From Paenibacillus sp. SY21-1 (GTDB lineage Bacteria > Bacillota > Bacilli > Paenibacillales > Paenibacillaceae), in NCBI RefSeq assembly GCF_005222705.1, contig NZ_STGF01000034.1:16974-80973 (forward strand): DNA of 64,000 nucleotides. The letters are read 5' to 3'. The notes under the pieces are model-generated. The model was not told where the DNA came from and made no database searches. It saw nothing but the letters and a program-made list of their open reading frames with translations. Position numbers and translations under genes: made by a program. Below, in pieces: positions 25,827-33,770 of the stretch (position 1 is the first letter of the stretch; each line of letters opens with the position of its first letter).

Positions 25827-26881
25827 GCAGGGAACTGGATTTTGAACAACTGATGGACGAGGCTTACGATCTGCCGCAAGGCAAGGCCAAGCTCAATTTG
25901 CTGGAGGAAGCCGCGCGGCTCGCCGATGCGAACGACATGACAGAGGAAGCTTATCACGCCCGCGGAGAAATCGTCGAAACGGCGACCTTCTGCGGGTACC
26001 CTATGCATGCGCTCATCGCCTTCTCCTGGCAGCTCGGCAAATTCGACGAGCAGCCCGAGGAATACGACGAACAAGAGCTCATGTGGTCCTACAAATGGAT
26101 TTTAGGTAAAATCCCGATTTTCTCCGAGGTGTCGCGCGATAAAATCTTAGAGTTGGCAGAGGATTTCGGCCGCAGATACAAGTCGTTCGGCTATAGCGAG
26201 CGCTCTTATTTGTACTACCGCTTTCGCATCGCTGTGGAATTGGGCGAATTGGAGGAAGCCGGACAATGGCTTGCGGCATTCCAGAAGGCAGACGCCGATT
26301 ACATGAGCGACTGTTCGGCCTGCGAGCAAAATGAGATGGTGCGTTACTGGATACTTAAAGGAAACGATGAACGGGCAGTCGAAACGGCAAAGCCGATCAT
26401 ATCCGGCGCAATGAGCTGCGCCGAAGTTCCGCACCTCACCTTGCCGGTTATCCTCATGCCGCTATATCGGCTCGGCCGTCAGGAAGAAGCGGACAAGCTC
26501 AAACAGAAAGCGTATAAGCTCATCAGAGGCAAACAGGATTTCATTGAGTCTATCGGTTCTTTTATCGAATATTTAACCCATACCGATCCGGCACAAGGTA
26601 TCAATGTGTTGGAGGAGAGCTTGGCTATGGCGGTTAATCACGAAGACCCTCACGCCAAATTGATTTATTACGCCCACGCCGCTCCCTTGCTGAAGCGTTG
26701 GTTCCAACAATCGCCGGGCTATCGCTTGCGCTTGCCGGCCGAATTTCCCTACAAGGGGGAGTCCGGCGATTTGCTTGGCATCGCAGACTATTTCTCCGAC
26801 TATGCCGTGGCAACAGCTCAGAAATACGACATTCGCAACGGCAACGGCTATACCTCTTCGCGACTCCCGGCCATTAAGTAG
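25823..26881 (+). CDS. Helical-repeat partner protein of the Hsp90-like ATPase
   Basis: This 352-residue soluble protein has no signal peptide or membrane segment. It is almost wholly helical, with TPR-like pairs such as LLEEAARLADANDMTEEAYH, AVELGELEEAGQWLAAF and PLYRLGRQEEADKLKQKAYK; the repeat register is loose, so TPR is an inference. A CSACEQNEMVRYW segment near residue 157 has two Cys. The ATG overlaps the ATPase stop (ATGA), so the two proteins are made together and probably act as a chaperone/co-chaperone or ATPase/adaptor pair. I do not recognise a named family. Confidence 0.75.
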   Translation: MSRELDFEQLMDEAYDLPQGKAKLNLLEEAARLADANDMTEEAYHARGEIVETATFCGYPMHALIAFSWQLGKFDEQPEEYDEQELMWSYKWILGKIPIFSEVSRDKILELAEDFGRRYKSFGYSERSYLYYRFRIAVELGELEEAGQWLAAFQKADADYMSDCSACEQNEMVRYWILKGNDERAVETAKPIISGAMSCAEVPHLTLPVILMPLYRLGRQEEADKLKQKAYKLIRGKQDFIESIGSFIEYLTHTDPAQGINVLEESLAMAVNHEDPHAKLIYYAHAAPLLKRWFQQSPGYRLRLPAEFPYKGESGDLLGIADYFSDYAVATAQKYDIRNGNGYTSSRLPAIK

Positions 26882-26893
26882 ACAGCATAAAAA

Positions 26894-26940
26894 TCCCCCT
26901 CTTGCAGCAAGCAGTTATATAACTGCTTGCTGCAAGGGGA
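26894..26940 (+). terminator. Palindromic terminator after the Hsp90-like operon
   Basis: Positions 26902-26935 form a perfect 34-base palindrome flanked by C-run and G-run (26895-26899, 26936-26939). It stands just past the stop codon at 26881. No T-run follows on the plus strand, so it may be a strong mRNA-end structure or a protein site as well. Confidence 0.65.
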
Positions 26941-27036
26941 GTATCGCATGGGGCTGCATCGAGAAGCCTAATTATACTTTGAATTCATTACCGGATTTGC
27001 CGAAAACGGCAGCTGTCCCTTTCTTTACATCCAGGT

Positions 27037-27222
27037 TCAGCTATCCGTCTCGTCACGGTTCTGCGGGGCCGGCTTGAGTCGGCCGGCTTTGCCAAGCGCT
27101 TCACGAAGCAGAAACTCAATATGCCCGTTAACGCTTCGAAATTCGTCTGACGCCCACTGCTCCAGCGCGCGATGGATGTCCGGGTCCAGCCGGAGCGGAA
27201 ATGCTTTTTTCTCCTTGGCCAT
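27037..27222 (-). CDS. Ribbon-helix-helix (Arc/HicB-type) DNA-binding protein
   Basis: This 61-residue protein has the Arc-like pattern: beta strand KAFPLRLDPDIHRALEQWA, then a helix and FRSVNGHIEFLLREAL, with a hydrophilic tail. The ATG at 27222 is chosen because AAGGAT lies six to seven bases upstream; it starts 10 bases after the SPFH stop codon. Such small regulators are often encoded after SPFH proteins. It likely regulates its own operon; three 11-bp-phased TGATAT boxes at that promoter are candidate operators. Often annotated as an antitoxin, but no toxin gene is present. Confidence 0.8.
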   Translation of the reverse strand: MAKEKKAFPLRLDPDIHRALEQWASDEFRSVNGHIEFLLREALGKAGRLKPAPQNRDETDS

Positions 27223-27232
27223 ATGGCTATCC

Positions 27233-28105
27233 TTAACTGTAAAGCGATCCCGCATTAATGACAGGCGTCGCCGCGCGGTCGGACACGATCGCCACCATTA
27301 AATTGTTAACCATCGCCGCACGCCGTTCGGGATCAAGCGTAATACCGTTTGCCTCGAGCTGGCGCAACGCGCTGTCCACCATCCCCACAGCTCCCTCAAC
27401 AATCTGCGTCCGGGCCGATACAATCGCAATCGCCTGCTGGCGTTGCAGCATAGCGCTGGCGATTTCAGGCGCGTAGGCCAAATGGGTCAATCTCGTTTCA
27501 ATGACCTGAACTCCGGCTACTTGCAGCCTGCTTTGCAGCTCGCGCAGCAGCTCCGCAGCAACCTCATCCGCGTTGCCCCTTAAAGAGAAGCCATCGGTCG
27601 ACGAAAAAATATCATAAGGATATTGTGCCGCAATATGTCTGACGGCTGTTTCGCTCTGAATTTCAACGAAGCGCTCATAGTTGTCGACATCGAAAGAGGC
27701 CTTGGCCGTATCGGTAACTTTGAACACCACAACAGCTCCAATTTCTACCGGATTGCCCTCCGCATCATTAACCTTAAGCGTCTGGCTGTTAAAGTTTCGC
27801 ACTTTAAGCGATACATTTGCCTTCGCGGTAAGCGGCAGCACCATCCAAAGGCCGCTATCGAGCACCGTCCCTACGTATGTGCCAAAGAACGTAATGACCT
27901 TTGCTTCGTTTGGCTGCACAATCGTCAAGGACGATGCACAGATAGCCGCCACTGCAATAAGCACAAATCCCGCTACAACGACCACGCCGTTTGATTCGTA
28001 ACGAGTAAATTCATTAACCAGCAACAGAACTCCTGCGACTGCCAGAACAAGCGCAACCAGCAGCGCCAAATAGCCGCTAACGTGCCAAGCCTTCTTATCT
28101 TTCAT
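27233..28105 (-). CDS. SPFH/Band 7 domain membrane protein
   Basis: This 290-residue protein has two N-terminal membrane segments (about 12-32 and 42-62) and then an SPFH domain (about 63-240): IVQPNEAKVITFFGTYVGTV, LKVRNFNSQTLKVNDAEGNP, and a coiled region LQVAGVQVIETRLTHLAYAP. SPFH proteins form ring-like membrane scaffolds. AGGTGGG precedes the ATG well. It is cotranscribed with a ribbon-helix-helix regulator; no NfeD protease gene is adjacent, unlike flotillin operons. Confidence 0.87.
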   Translation of the reverse strand: MKDKKAWHVSGYLALLVALVLAVAGVLLLVNEFTRYESNGVVVVAGFVLIAVAAICASSLTIVQPNEAKVITFFGTYVGTVLDSGLWMVLPLTAKANVSLKVRNFNSQTLKVNDAEGNPVEIGAVVVFKVTDTAKASFDVDNYERFVEIQSETAVRHIAAQYPYDIFSSTDGFSLRGNADEVAAELLRELQSRLQVAGVQVIETRLTHLAYAPEIASAMLQRQQAIAIVSARTQIVEGAVGMVDSALRQLEANGITLDPERRAAMVNNLMVAIVSDRAATPVINAGSLYS

Positions 28106-28120
28106 GCGCCCACCTCATTT

Positions 28121-28171
28121 TTGATATTTTTTTGATATATTTATGATATCACTTTTTACATTTTAAAGCAA
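28121..28171 (-). promoter_or_regulatory. SPFH-RHH operon promoter with three phased TGATAT boxes
   Basis: On the minus strand TTGCTT (28166-28171) and TATCAT (28143-28148) are 17 bases apart. Read on the plus strand, TTGATAT occurs at 28121 and 28132 and ATGATAT at 28143, exactly 11 bases apart, covering the -10 and the start of the transcript. Ribbon-helix-helix repressors typically bind such helically phased tandem boxes. Confidence 0.5.
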
Positions 28172-28351
28172 TTGAATTTTAGCCCAAGTGTAATGGACCT
28201 GCCAACTTATTAGCAGCGGACCTCCGGACCTATAATCGTTCCTCTCGCCAAATTAGCGTGGACGACTCTCAATCTAAGCCCCTTCATGCTATAATATCCT
28301 CACGATATAAAGGCTGGTTTTAGCAGCTCACGGAAGGAAGAAAACCCTCCA

Positions 28352-30328
28352 TTGAAAGCAACCGTGAATGTACATGAGCACATACTGTTCTGGAATCATG
28401 CAGCACTTAAAATAATGGATGTACGACATATCTGTTTGCAAGCCGGCGAGAACGCGGGCCCCTACTTCCTCCCCGCCAGCGCCTTCCTGTACGCAACCCA
28501 TGGCCATGCAACCGTAATTGTGGACGATAATGAACATGCCGCAAAGCCCTTCTATATCCTGCACGGGGGCAAAGGCGCGCGTCTGGACATCTTGCCGACG
28601 AATGAGTCCTTTCATTATTATCTGATGTTCTATAAAGCCTCCTTGCCGCTAACCCGCGGGCAGCACACTCTTCGACATACGGATCAGCATTTGCCATTCC
28701 GCCTCCAGTACGGCTTTTTTCCGCTACACCCTGCCATCCTCTACGAATTGGCTGAGCGCATGCTGGGCGAATGGCTTGCACAAGGACGGCTGGAGCATTT
28801 CCATGTCAAAACGCTGTTCTATCAATTTGTACATGAGCTGCTTCGGCAAATGGAGCAGCAGCAGGTCAGCATCGCCAGACCCAACCTGACCTCTCAGCTT
28901 ATTCGCTATATGCAGGAGCACTATGCAGAGCCATTGACCCGGGAATCACTGGCGCACATCTTCCACTACAGCGCCCCTTATCTGTCCAAGCATTTCCGAC
29001 AAGAAACTGGCGTCAGTATCATCGATTACCTGATTCGTATCAGGATGAAGCGAGCAGGGGCCTTGCTGCGGAAGACGGACTTATCTCTGCAAGAGGTTGC
29101 AGCAAGCGTCGGGTATGCAGACGTATCCTATTTCATCAGAATGTTCAAAAAGCACACCGGAATAACGCCAAAACAATTCAAGGACGAGCCCGAGCACGCA
29201 GCGAAAGGCTCTTATCGTCCTATTATTAGGCTTGGATCGTCCATTGCTCCGCGCAGGCTTCGTCGTTATATTGATATCAGACATGATAATCATTATCAAT
29301 ATGGCGAAAAAGGAGATTTACTCGTGTATAGAAGCAAATTACCTGTAGGAATTACCTTACTGCTCTGCCTGACATTGTGGTTAAGCGCATGCTCCGGACC
29401 AGCGAACACGAACGGAGGGACTGGTGCCGGCAATTTGCCAAGCCCAACCGTGGCCGCAGAGAATCATTCCGGCAATGCGACAGTTGGAAATTCAACCGGC
29501 GGCTCGGAGACGGTAACTTATTCGGCCGTCAACGGCGAGGTGCAAATCCCCAAAAACCCCCAAAGGATTGTAATGGTGGCAGGAGCATTCACCGGGCATT
29601 TGCTGGCACTCGGACTGAAGCCTGTCGGAGCCGGCGATGAGTCCTTTAACAACTATACGGAGGGAAAGCTGGACGACGTTATCAATCTCGGCAACGATGT
29701 CCCTTATGAGCAAATAACCGAGCTGCAGCCGGATCTAATCGTTGCCTGGAATGATGCTGAATTAATCGAGCAGCTGTCCAAAATCGCGCCGACCGTAGCG
29801 GTTGAATACGGAATACCTCTGCGGGAGCAACTAACGGATTTCGGGAAAATGACGGGCAGAGAAGAGCAGGCGAAGGCCTGGATTGCAGAGTGGGACGCTA
29901 AAATCGCCGAATACAAACCCATTGTGCAGCAAGCGGTAGGAGATCAAACCGTTTCGATCTTCGACTCCGGAAGCGCCAAGGAGTTTTATGCCTACGGCAG
30001 CTTTGGCAGGGGCGGGGATATTATTTATGGCGAGTTTGGCCTGAAGGCGCCGCCGATTATTCAGAAGGAAGCTATCGACAGCGGTCAAGGCTGGGCCAAG
30101 CTATCGCTTGAGCTATTGCCGGAATACGCGGGAGATTACATCTTTATTAGCGGATGGACAGGCGACGACAACGCGGCTCCGGTTTTTGAAGGAAGTCTTT
30201 GGGACAACCTCCCCGCCGTCAAAAATAATCGCGTTTATTATGAGAACAGCCGCGGTTTCGTGTTTAGCGATCCAATTTCGCTGGAGGCTCAGCTTACATT
30301 TGTCGTAGACAGCTTGACCAAAAAATAA
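28352..30328 (+). CDS. AraC-type regulator joined in frame to a siderophore-binding lipoprotein
   Basis: One open frame of 658 codons covers two modules. Residues about 1-150 are a cupin-like sensor; 183-278 are an AraC-type double helix-turn-helix (LAHIFHYSAPYLSKHF, LQEVAASVGYADVSYFIRMF). After a basic linker, residues 325-658 form a complete FeuA/FecB-type lipoprotein with its own signal peptide, Fur box and start signals. B. subtilis Btr is also AraC plus a FeuA-like domain, but lacks an internal signal peptide. Either the regulator lost its stop codon, or a deliberate fusion exists. The TTG at 28352 has GGAAGGA 13 bases upstream, so the start is uncertain. Confidence 0.7.
   Translation: MKATVNVHEHILFWNHAALKIMDVRHICLQAGENAGPYFLPASAFLYATHGHATVIVDDNEHAAKPFYILHGGKGARLDILPTNESFHYYLMFYKASLPLTRGQHTLRHTDQHLPFRLQYGFFPLHPAILYELAERMLGEWLAQGRLEHFHVKTLFYQFVHELLRQMEQQQVSIARPNLTSQLIRYMQEHYAEPLTRESLAHIFHYSAPYLSKHFRQETGVSIIDYLIRIRMKRAGALLRKTDLSLQEVAASVGYADVSYFIRMFKKHTGITPKQFKDEPEHAAKGSYRPIIRLGSSIAPRRLRRYIDIRHDNHYQYGEKGDLLVYRSKLPVGITLLLCLTLWLSACSGPANTNGGTGAGNLPSPTVAAENHSGNATVGNSTGGSETVTYSAVNGEVQIPKNPQRIVMVAGAFTGHLLALGLKPVGAGDESFNNYTEGKLDDVINLGNDVPYEQITELQPDLIVAWNDAELIEQLSKIAPTVAVEYGIPLREQLTDFGKMTGREEQAKAWIAEWDAKIAEYKPIVQQAVGDQTVSIFDSGSAKEFYAYGSFGRGGDIIYGEFGLKAPPIIQKEAIDSGQGWAKLSLELLPEYAGDYIFISGWTGDDNAAPVFEGSLWDNLPAVKNNRVYYENSRGFVFSDPISLEAQLTFVVDSLTKK
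29244..29298 (+). promoter_or_regulatory. Internal promoter with Fur box
   Basis: TTGCTC (29244-29249) and TATATT (29267-29272) are 17 bases apart. TGATAATCATTATCA at 29284-29298 is a perfect 7-1-7 Fur box lying on the expected transcription start. It sits inside the long frame, just before the lipoprotein start, so iron should repress that gene. Confidence 0.85.
29324..30328 (+). CDS. Iron-siderophore ABC transporter binding lipoprotein
   Basis: This 334-residue product is a type III periplasmic-binding protein (FeuA/FecB group). It has a lipoprotein signal peptide ending LSAC (Cys23), a Gly/Ser/Asn-rich linker, and motifs IPKNPQRIVMVAGAFTGHLL, LQPDLIVAWND and LPAVKNNRVYYENSRGF. The GTG at 29324 has AAAGGAG eight bases upstream, and a Fur box and promoter stand directly before it, so it is very likely made as a separate protein. 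No permease or ATPase genes follow; it would have to share a transporter encoded elsewhere. Confidence 0.85.
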   Translation: MYRSKLPVGITLLLCLTLWLSACSGPANTNGGTGAGNLPSPTVAAENHSGNATVGNSTGGSETVTYSAVNGEVQIPKNPQRIVMVAGAFTGHLLALGLKPVGAGDESFNNYTEGKLDDVINLGNDVPYEQITELQPDLIVAWNDAELIEQLSKIAPTVAVEYGIPLREQLTDFGKMTGREEQAKAWIAEWDAKIAEYKPIVQQAVGDQTVSIFDSGSAKEFYAYGSFGRGGDIIYGEFGLKAPPIIQKEAIDSGQGWAKLSLELLPEYAGDYIFISGWTGDDNAAPVFEGSLWDNLPAVKNNRVYYENSRGFVFSDPISLEAQLTFVVDSLTKK

Positions 30329-30332
30329 AAGC

Positions 30333-31118
30333 TTCAGTAATCAACCTTATGTTCGCCTATCAGACGGCCAACTGGGTGTAATGGTCTCTTTTCTGGAAGG
30401 GTCCCCTCCAAAGCTTGATTCCGAGCCAATAGCCTATGCATTCGGGAGTGTTTCAGGCGAGACGTCCGATTTGTTAATGAGCGTTCCATATTCGGAGCAT
30501 TCGAGCGAGGCAATTCCCTTCTGGGAGCTATACAAGCTCCACGCTCTCGCAAATGAAGCAGCTGTTTCACAGTTTATAGCTCAGCCACCATTTCCAATAG
30601 CCGACCACCATATGAAGCTTTATCGCGATGCAATGCATACCCTTGAGGATTTGCCTGCACAGATCAGCCATTTGCCACAGCAGCTTGTCCACCATGATCT
30701 GCTCATTTTTAATCTGTTGTCTATCGGAGAACGCATTACCGGTGTGCTCGATTTCGATTTTCTTGCCATAGATGCAGCTATGATGGAATTTGCCATCTGC
30801 CTCAATCACGTTTTACAAATGACGAATTGCTCCGAGCATATGCTGAAAGCCTTTATAGAGGGCTATGCCATTCATCGGCAACATTCTTTAGAGGAAATAG
30901 AGGCTTTGCCACTGCTCACCACCGTCTACCATATCGCAATATTACATATCTATATTGGCCAGCACCTGTCCGGCAAAGATATCGAGCAGAACTTTACCTA
31001 TATACTCAATCAGTTCATGGCCCGCAGCGCCTGGCTTGTGCAGAACAGAGACTGGCTTCAACGGATGCTGAAAAACGCATTTAACCCGGGTAACTCACAA
31101 GAGGCCCGCACAAAATAA
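30333..31118 (+). pseudogene. 5'-truncated aminoglycoside-phosphotransferase-family kinase
   Basis: The C-terminal lobe of an APH/choline-kinase-like protein is intact: catalytic LVHHDLLIFNLL (His-x-Asp...Asn) and metal-binding GVLDFDFLAID. The N-lobe with the ATP-binding Lys is missing; the frame enters directly from the lipoprotein 3' end, and the first recognisable family residues are PYVRLSDGQLGVMVSFLEG just after 30340. The longest frame with a start codon begins at ATG 30381, without a good binding site. A deletion between this gene and the lipoprotein gene is the simplest explanation. A short functional protein cannot be excluded. Confidence 0.6.
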
Positions 31119-31166
31119 AACCATCTCCGCAAAGCCAACGGCAATGCGGAGATGGTTATTTTTTTC
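31119..31166 (+). terminator. Terminator between the kinase remnant and urtE
   Basis: A perfect 13-bp stem (31119-31131 with 31145-31157) is followed on the plus strand by ATTTTTTT, and preceded by an A-rich stretch that gives a weaker T-tract on the other strand. It separates the converging plus-strand unit and urt operon. Confidence 0.9.
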
Positions 31167-31176
31167 CTGCGGCACT

Positions 31177-31878
31177 TTACACCGTCAAATACTTCCGGAT
31201 AATCTCGTCGCTCAAATCGCCCAGCTCGCCCTCCCAAGCAATCGCGCCTTTATCCAAAATGTAAAAGTAGTCGCCTACACTCTTTACGAAATCAAGGCTT
31301 TGCTCCACAAGCAGTACCGCCGTATGGCCGTCGGCCTTAATGGAACGGATAACATCGCGAATATCATCGACGATGGAGGGCTGGATGCCCTCGCAGGGCT
31401 CGTCGAGCAGGAGAACCTCCGGCTTCGACGCGAGCGCCCGCGCGAAGGCAAGCTGCTGCTGCTGGCCGCCGCTTAAATCGCCGCCACGGCGGTTGTACAT
31501 CTCCCGTAACACAGGGAATTTGGCGATAGCCTCCTCAGGCACGGTGTCCGTTTTCTCCTTGCAGGCCTCCAGGCCTAGCAGCAAGTTTTCATAGACGGAC
31601 AACTGGCCGAATATTTCTCGCCCCTGCGGCACATAGCCAATTCCGCTTTTAGCGCGGACGCCTGGCGCTTTTTTCGTTAAATCCCGCTCCTTGTAGGCAA
31701 CAGCTCCCTTGCGCGCCTTTAACAGGCCCATGACGCTTTTCATCAGCGTCGTTTTGCCGACACCATTGCGCCCCATCAGACAGACCACTTGCCCCTGTTT
31801 GACCTTCAGCGACACATCGCGCAGAATAACGCTCTCTCCATATCCGGCCTCAAGCTGTTGAACGGCTAACATCGGCAT
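31177..31878 (-). CDS. urtE: Urea ABC transporter ATP-binding protein UrtE
   Basis: UrtE is the second ATPase of the high-affinity urea importer, of the LivF type (233 residues). Walker A GRNGVGKTT, signature LSGGQQQQLAFARAL, Walker B VLLLDEPCEGIQPSIV, then VLLVEQSLDFVK; the CEGIQPSIV wording is characteristic of UrtE. It overlaps the urtD end by 29 bases. It is the last gene of the operon. Starts at 31878 or 31872 are both possible. Confidence 0.93.
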   Translation of the reverse strand: MPMLAVQQLEAGYGESVILRDVSLKVKQGQVVCLMGRNGVGKTTLMKSVMGLLKARKGAVAYKERDLTKKAPGVRAKSGIGYVPQGREIFGQLSVYENLLLGLEACKEKTDTVPEEAIAKFPVLREMYNRRGGDLSGGQQQQLAFARALASKPEVLLLDEPCEGIQPSIVDDIRDVIRSIKADGHTAVLLVEQSLDFVKSVGDYFYILDKGAIAWEGELGDLSDEIIRKYLTV

Positions 31879-32626
31879 CCCGCCTTTTCCCCAAATACAC
31901 TTCCGCTACTTTGTCGTCCCCCTGCACCTCATCCATGGAGCCTTCCTTGAGCAGCTTGCCTTCATGCATGACCGTCACCTTGCTCGCGAAATTGCGCACA
32001 AATTCCATATCATGCTCAACAACGACGACAGAGCGCATGCGTGCGATCTCGTGCAATAGCTCGCCTGTTTTATCCGTTTCTTTGTCCGTCATTCCGGCAA
32101 CCGGCTCATCGAGCAGCAGCACCTCCGGCTCCTGCATCAGCATCATGCCGATTTCCAGCCACTGCTTCTCGCCATGGGACAAACCGCCGGCCCGCCACGA
32201 GCCTTTTTCCTGCAGGCCGATCATGTCGAGCTGACTCTCCAGCCGGTCAGTTTCCTCGCCGCGCATTTTGGCGAACATTGTGGAGAAGACGCCGCGCTTC
32301 TGCCGCATGGCAATCTCCAGATTTTCCATTACGGTCATGGAAGGGAATATCGACGGGGCCTGAAATTTGCGGCCTATTCCCATCTCTGCAATTTGATGCT
32401 CTCGTTTTCGCGTAATATCGATTTTATCGCCAAAGGTTACACGACCCGAGGTCGGACGCACCTTGCCGCAGATGACGTCGAGCATCGTTGTTTTGCCTGC
32501 CCCATTGGGACCGATCAGAAAGCGAAGCTCGCCCTTCATTAGCCGCAAGTTCATGCCTTGAATGGCTTTAAAGCCGTCGAAATCTACCGTCACATCGTCA
32601 CACTGCAGGATTGCGGATGGTTTCAT
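31850..32626 (-). CDS. urtD: Urea ABC transporter ATP-binding protein UrtD
   Basis: UrtD is the LivG-type ATPase of the urea importer (258 residues). Seen are Walker A GPNGAGKTTMLD, IGRKFQAPSIFPSMTVMENL, signature LSHGEKQWLEIGMML and Walker B VLLLDEPVAGMTDKETD; the LSHGEKQWLEIG form is a UrtD hallmark. It overlaps urtC by 29 bases, which implies coupling. It should work with UrtE under the UrtB/UrtC channel. Confidence 0.94.
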   Translation of the reverse strand: MKPSAILQCDDVTVDFDGFKAIQGMNLRLMKGELRFLIGPNGAGKTTMLDVICGKVRPTSGRVTFGDKIDITRKREHQIAEMGIGRKFQAPSIFPSMTVMENLEIAMRQKRGVFSTMFAKMRGEETDRLESQLDMIGLQEKGSWRAGGLSHGEKQWLEIGMMLMQEPEVLLLDEPVAGMTDKETDKTGELLHEIARMRSVVVVEHDMEFVRNFASKVTVMHEGKLLKEGSMDEVQGDDKVAEVYLGKRRDADVSRSTA

Positions 32627-33680
32627 GCTTAGGCTCTCTCCCTTTTCTGCGTATTTTCAACTGGCTTACCAGACCTGAAATGCCCTTGGGCATAAACACG
32701 ACAACGACAACAAACAGCAAGCCCATAAACATCGTCCAGCCCTCAGGGTATGCGGTGCTGAATTCGCTTTTCGCCCAGTTCATCAGTATTGCGCCAAGCG
32801 CTGCGCCAATCAGCGTTCCCCTCCCGCCAATAGCGACCCATAGCACCATTTCAATGGAAGGGACTATGCCCAGCATGGAAGGCGAGATAATGCCCACATG
32901 GAGAACAAACAGCATCCCGGCAATGCCGGCAATGCCGGCGGATATCGTAAAAATAACCATCTGGTAGATCGCCGGATTGTAGCCGATGAACCTCACCCTG
33001 TTTTCGCCGTCGCGGATAGCCCGTAAAACCTTGCCGAAACGGCTGCCGATGAGAAAGCGGCAGAATACGAACAAGCCGATAAGCGCCGCAACCGTTATCC
33101 AATAGAGCACTCGCTTCGTTTCCGGAGAGCCCAGCGAAAAGCCCAGCACTGTCGTAAAGCCCGTAACGCCGTTCGTGCCGCCTGTGTATGCCTGCTGCCC
33201 GATCAGCAGCGTTGTCGTAATAATGACCAGAGCCTGAGTCAGAATCGTGAAATAGACCCCGCGAATCCGATTGCGAAAGGTAACGTAGCCCAGCACTAGC
33301 GCAAGCACGGCCGGTATGAGAATGCCCATTGCCACCGCGAATCCGAAGTTTTCGAACGGCTGCCAGAAAAGGGGGAGCTCCTTCAGCCCGCTCCAGCCCA
33401 TGAAATCCGGCGGCTTCCCTCCGCTTGCCTCAAGCTTGAGATACATTGCCATCGCATAAGCGCCAAGTCCAAAAAATATGCCGTGTCCCAGACTCAATAT
33501 GCCGGTGTAGCCCCATATAAGATCAAGACCTAAGGCGACTATCGCAAAGGCCAGAAATTTCGCAAGCAAATTTAGCCGGAAATCGCTAATGAACATGGGG
33601 GCCGAGAATAACGCGGCCGCAGCCGCTGCATAGCCGGCCAGAATCCAGATGCGCTGGGGCGTCATTTTTTTAAGCTGCAT
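32598..33680 (-). CDS. urtC: Urea ABC transporter permease UrtC
   Basis: UrtC is the LivM-type membrane subunit (360 residues, about ten hydrophobic segments). Family signs are DLIWGYTGILSLGHGIFFGLG and the C-terminal WVAIGGRGTLIGAALGA. The ATG at 33680 is chosen because AAAGGTGGAG lies five bases upstream; the frame opens a little earlier at 33701. It is coupled to urtD by overlap. Confidence 0.93.
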   Translation of the reverse strand: MQLKKMTPQRIWILAGYAAAAAALFSAPMFISDFRLNLLAKFLAFAIVALGLDLIWGYTGILSLGHGIFFGLGAYAMAMYLKLEASGGKPPDFMGWSGLKELPLFWQPFENFGFAVAMGILIPAVLALVLGYVTFRNRIRGVYFTILTQALVIITTTLLIGQQAYTGGTNGVTGFTTVLGFSLGSPETKRVLYWITVAALIGLFVFCRFLIGSRFGKVLRAIRDGENRVRFIGYNPAIYQMVIFTISAGIAGIAGMLFVLHVGIISPSMLGIVPSIEMVLWVAIGGRGTLIGAALGAILMNWAKSEFSTAYPEGWTMFMGLLFVVVVVFMPKGISGLVSQLKIRRKGREPKHETIRNPAV

Positions 33681-33770
33681 GCGTACTCCACCTTTCTCCA
33701 AATGTATGACTTGCCCTCTTCGGTTCGCGGATGTGCTGCCTGTACCTGACTGCGCATCTTCCGCCGAACC

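Noticed and set aside
27037..27222. HicB-type antitoxin of a toxin-antitoxin pair
   Set aside because: No toxin gene is adjacent; the neighbour is an SPFH membrane protein, so a plain regulator is more likely.
28230..28260. Possible fourth copy of the dispersed repeat
   Set aside because: Only a loose resemblance (CGCCAAATTAGCGT) without the shared core.
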